Assembly (NCBI GenBank): GCA_023213395.1
Contig: CM041465.1
Location: forward strand, 252,442,561-252,506,560
Source of the DNA: Cycas panzhihuaensis
Lineage: Eukaryota > Cycadophyta
Reading direction: 5' to 3'
DNA: 64,000 nucleotides
The notes under the pieces were generated by a model that was given only the letters and a program-made list of their open reading frames with translations, ran no database searches and had not been told where the DNA came from. Both the position numbers and the translations under genes were made by a program. Positions within the stretch are counted from its first letter, which is position 1, and each line of letters starts with the position of its first letter. This document shows, in pieces, positions 60,601-64,000 of this stretch.

Positions 60601-62118
60601 AAAGGAAAGAGTTCTAGAAAAAGGAAGATCCTACCAAGGAGGTGAATCAAGTGGAGTCAAATCAAGGTATGGATGATGATGTCTTGGTCGCTTGTAATAT
60701 TTCTCATTATCACCATGATTGGTTATAAGATTCAGGTCCTTCACACCACATGTGTCCACACAAGAGTTGGTTCTCATCATACCAACCTCTTGATGGTGGT
60801 GACGTGCTTATGGGAAATGAAGTTTTTTGTAAGATAGTGGGCATTGGTAGCATCAGAATTAAGATGTTCAATGGGGTAGTCAGAACATTAACTGAGGTTA
60901 GACATGTACCTAATTTGACAAGAAATCTGATTTCCTTGGGTGAATTAGATTCGAGTGGTTTTAAGTATACAGGTCATGAAGGAGTCCTAAAGGTGTCAAA
61001 GGGCACTTTGGTTGTTATGAAAGCCTTAAAGAAAGGAAATATTTATATTTTAGTGGAAGTATGATGTCACCAAGCAACCATGGTCAAAGACCCGCAAAAG
61101 ATCCCGCCGCCTATGGCATCAGAGACTTGGGCACATGAGTGAGAAAGGACTTAAGACGCTGATAAACCATAAGTTGCTTCCTAACTTGCAGCTTTTAGAT
61201 TTGGCTTTCTATAAATATTGTGTTTTTGGAAAATAGTATAGACTCAAGTTTAAAGCAAGGAGTCACACTAGTAAAGGCGTTCTAGATTACATACATTCAG
61301 ATATATGGGGACCAAATTTCAAAATATCTTGTGGAGGATCATTGTATTTTGTCACATTTATGTATGATTACCCGTGAAGGTATGGGTCTATTTTTTGAAA
61401 AGGAAATCAAGTTTTCAAAGGTGTTTAAGCGCTCAAGGCTTTAGTTGAGAACAGTACTTGTAAGATAATCAAATGTTTAAGAACTAACAATGGAGGTGAG
61501 TTCAACTCCTTGGAGTTTTAGAACTATTGCAGAGAAGTTGGGATCGAAAGACACAAGACCACTAGCTATACTCCGCAACAAAATGGCATTATTGAGCGCA
61601 TGAATAGGACACTCTTGGAAAGAGCAAGAAGCATGCTAAGTAATGTAGGAGAGGAGTAGGGCTCAGGGGCGTAAGTTATTCAAATAACTTGCTATCTGGT
61701 AAACAGGTCACCATCACTTGCAATAGATTACAAAATTCCTGAAGAGGTATAGACTAGACATCCATGTCATTATTCAAATTTAAAAGTTTTTGGTTATGAT
61801 GCTTATGCCTAGACTGACAAAAGTAAATGTTCAAAGTTAGACCCAAAATCCAAGAGATATATCTTTGTTAGTTATAGTGACAAGGATGGTGTGAAGGGAT
61901 CCAAGTTGTGGGATCCTACTGCCCATAAAATCACCATTAATAGAGATGTCATAATTAATGAATATCCCCTTGTAAAATTAGACAGTGTAGAAGCTGAAAT
62001 GAAACAGGAACAACACGATGAACATCAACAAGTTAAGTTTGAAATGCAGCCATCTATGGAATCAGATGAGCATGAAGATCTTTCTGAAGATGAATCAGTA
62101 GCTGATTCATAGGAGTAT
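60601..62118 (+). pseudogene. Protease and integrase of element G
   Basis: The protease active site is DSGPSHHMC (60729), then GIGSIRIKMFNGVVRTLTEV and HVPNLTRNLISLGELDSSGF. The GAG-pre-integrase block LWHQRLGHMS lies at 61111. Integrase: DYIHSDIWGP (first Asp), RTNNGGEFNS (second Asp changed to Asn, normally DNGGEF), PQQNGIIERMNRTLLERARS (Glu), and KVFGYDAYA further on. The Asp-to-Asn change alone would abolish integration; stops are also present. The acidic stretch 61891-62112 leads to RT. Confidence 0.83.
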
Positions 62119-63083
62119 GTGGACACTCCTCTACCAACAGTTAGAAGATCTACACGAGTTAGTCATCCACCTGACAGGTATAGCCCTTCTATTTCTATTG
62201 CTTTAGTTTCTAATAATGGTAAGCCCACATGTTATCAGGAAGCAATAGATAATATCCATGGAGAGAAGTGGATAAGGGCTATGCAGGAAGAGATAGATGC
62301 CTTGAAGAAAAATAATTCATGGGACTTGGTAGAACTTCCACATCGCAGGAAGATTGTTGGTTGCAGGTGGGTTTTCAAAAAGAAATAGATGTTGATGGAA
62401 AGGTTGATAAATACAGGGCAAGACTGGTGGCTAAAGGTTTTGCACAAAAACAAGTATTGACTTTCATGAGATCTTTTCACCGCTTGTTAAACTTGTTGCA
62501 CCGAGTGTTGTTAGCATCGGTAGCTTCTCTCGATTTGGAGTTGGAGCAGCTTAGATGTAAAACAAATTTTCTACATGGAGATTTAGATGAGGAGATCTAT
62601 ATGGATCAACTAGAAGGGTTTGTACAAGATGGTAGGAAAAGACTTATTTGCAGGCTCAGGAAATCATTGTATGGTCTGAAGCAATCACCTAGACATTGGT
62701 ACAAGAAATTTGATGCCTTCATGGAGAGCCAAAATTTTAAAAGAAGTGAGTATGATTATCAGGTTCACTTTAAATTTATGAATAATGGCTTATTCATTAT
62801 CTCAGTGTTATATGTTGATGACATGCTGTTTACAAGCAAGAGCATGGAAGAAATCAATAAGCTAAAGGCTCAATTGGCTAGGACTTTTGATATGAAGGAT
62901 CTAAGAGCTACAAAACAAATCTTAGGTATGGAGATACACAGAGACAGGAAAGATGGTAAGCTATGGTTATCACAGCAGAAATATATAGAGAAGGTGCTAA
63001 CTAGGTTTGGTATGGCAAATGTGAAACCAAAGGAGTATCCCATCGGGTTCCCACTTCAAGCTTTCTTCAAATTTGAGTCCTAG
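62119..63083 (+). pseudogene. Reverse transcriptase of element G
   Basis: RSTRVSHPPDRY and EKWIRAMQEEIDALKKNNSW introduce the copia RT, NSWDLVELPHRRKIVGCRWV follows. One frame change at 62385, then KTNFLHGDLDEEIYMDQLEG, LRKSLYGLKQSPRHWYKKFD, and VLYVDDMLF with the intact Y-V-D-D box. TFDMKDLRATKQILGMEI and KPKEYPIGFPLQ end the domain. A 254-codon frame (62319-63083) is the best preserved part of G. Confidence 0.88.
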
Positions 63084-63532
63084 TAGTGAAGAAGAAAAGG
63101 CTTATATGTCTCATGTGCCTTATGCCGCAAGAGGGAAGTTTGATGTATGCCATGGTATGTACAAGACCCGATATTTCACATGCATTCTGGTAGTTAAGGT
63201 GTTTATGGCAAATTCAGGAAAGGAACATTGGGCTGCAATGAAATGGGTGCTTCGGTATTTGATAGGCATGAGTGACTACTACATCACCTTTGGGGGTGTG
63301 TAATCGTGTCAGGATATGTCAATCTGCACTTGCAAGAGATTTAGACAAAATAAGGTCTACTTCAGGTTACGTTTTTAATCTTACAAATGGTCTAGTTAGT
63401 TGGAGGTCCAAATTGAAAAGCACAATTACATCACAACCACTAAGTCGAATATGTTATCGCAAAGACATGCTTGTAAAGAAGCAATCTAGTTAAGGTGGTA
63501 TATTGGTTGAGATTGAAGGAGATCAAACGCTT
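63084..63532 (+). pseudogene. RNase H of element G, truncated
   Basis: EKAYMSHVPYAA precedes HWAAMKWVLRYLIGMSDYYI. Then a frame change, DLDKIRSTSGYVFNLTNGLV and SWRSKLKSTI. The end matches ACKEAIWL..YIG with a stop, after which element H begins. The usual last catalytic region is thus mostly present but scrambled. Confidence 0.8.
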
Positions 63533-64000
63533 CCACGGGCAATGATCCAACGCCACGGAAGGACACAAAACCACAGTGGCTAATAGGCTAAAGAACGAGG
63601 ATCATACCGCGGACGCCCGCGCGCCGAGCTGCACGGATCGCAAGGTGCTCGTTGCTTTAGGTAGCCGCAAGAAGGCGAGACCTCCTACCCTTCTGATGGC
63701 CGGAAGGGAAAAGGAACTGCGACGCCGCTACTTCTCAAGGCAATGAGAAAGCGCCAAGGGTAACCAACCAAACGTGTCGCAGTAAGATATGTGCAAGAGC
63801 GCTATAAAGGAATTCCACAAAGAATCTCGCATAATTATAGTGTGCGGTGGTGTAGCAAAGAAAGCGCACGTAAAGCAAATGTAAAGCAAAAAGCAAGTAC
63901 AAAATAAATAGTTATTTCTTTTCCTTTTCCTTATATTTCTAACTACCAAGCAAGCGAAAGAAACGTAAGAGCGAGAAAAAGGAGTATGAAGGGTGAGCGA
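63533..64000 (-). repeat. Element H: start of another LTR of the A/B/C/E family
   Basis: TCAAACGCTTCC resembles the start of B's LTR (TGAAACGCTCC). ACCGCGGACGCCCGCGCG and CCCTTCTGATGGCCGGAAGG recur with the same spacing as at 22170 and 22240. The orientation is the same as A, B, C and E. Only the first 468 bp are in the window. No target duplication can be checked. It could be a solo LTR or the 3' end of a complete element. Confidence 0.72.

Larger units (their letters stand above)
59180..63532 (+). mobile_element. Element G: Ty1/copia retrotransposon (Tork-like), 3' end missing
   Basis: 5' LTR, PBS, gag, protease, integrase, RT and most of RNase H lie in order on the plus strand; integrase before RT marks it as copia. 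The gag and RNase H style (KFNGKNNFELWK, STSGYVFNLTNGLVSWRSK) fits Tork/Tnt1-like elements. It interrupts E's gag-protease; the expected target copy is CAAGT (59175-59179), whose partner is outside the window. Before its own polypurine tract and 3' LTR it is broken by element H. Frames carry many stops. Confidence 0.88.

Overview
This window is plant repetitive DNA. I see no host gene, tRNA, rRNA or CRISPR array. It resolves almost completely into a nest of LTR retrotransposons that decayed after insertion, mainly through stop codons (many readable as CAG/CGA/TGG to TAG/TGA), frameshifts and internal deletions. This points to a land plant with a large, transposon-rich nuclear genome. I cannot name the species.

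Layout, named here A to H. The host is element E, a Ty3/gypsy element of Tat/Ogre type on the minus strand. It survives as three pieces: 1-1750, 17895-19551 and 52802-59179. Element A (1751-17889, minus, same family, duplicated target ATAGT) lies between E's second RNase H and E's antisense gene. Element C (19552-52801 including guests, minus, same family, target GGTGG) splits E's antisense gene. C's left LTR contains element B (22080-31439, minus, same family, target CATAC). C's right LTR contains element F (45017-51691, plus, a chromovirus-like Ty3/gypsy element, target CCAAA). Element G (59180 to at least 63532, plus, a Ty1/copia Tork-like element) sits in E's protease/gag region. G is interrupted by H (63533 to the window end), the start of another LTR of the A/B/C/E family. 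With its guests removed, C is about 17.2 kb with LTRs of about 2.8 kb.

The recurring family has an unusual plan, readable in four copies. On the minus strand it runs LTR, gag, protease (D-N-G active site), RT, RNase H, integrase. It then has a separate ORF of about 140 codons for a second, archaeal-type RNase H next to the 3' LTR. Between the integrase and this RNase H lies a gene on the opposite strand. That gene encodes a plant-mobile-domain (PMD, aminotransferase-like) protein with an AGPSG-rich disordered linker and a coiled-coil tail. It has a 102-114 bp intron near the middle and a conserved TATATAAG box upstream. So the element appears to carry two transcription units: the LTR-driven gag-pol, and an internal antisense, spliced PMD gene running convergent to integrase and divergent from the second RNase H. 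The reading frames are broken in every copy, so these are fossils of the system.

Domain edges are estimates to within tens of bases. LTR ends supported by target duplications are precise.
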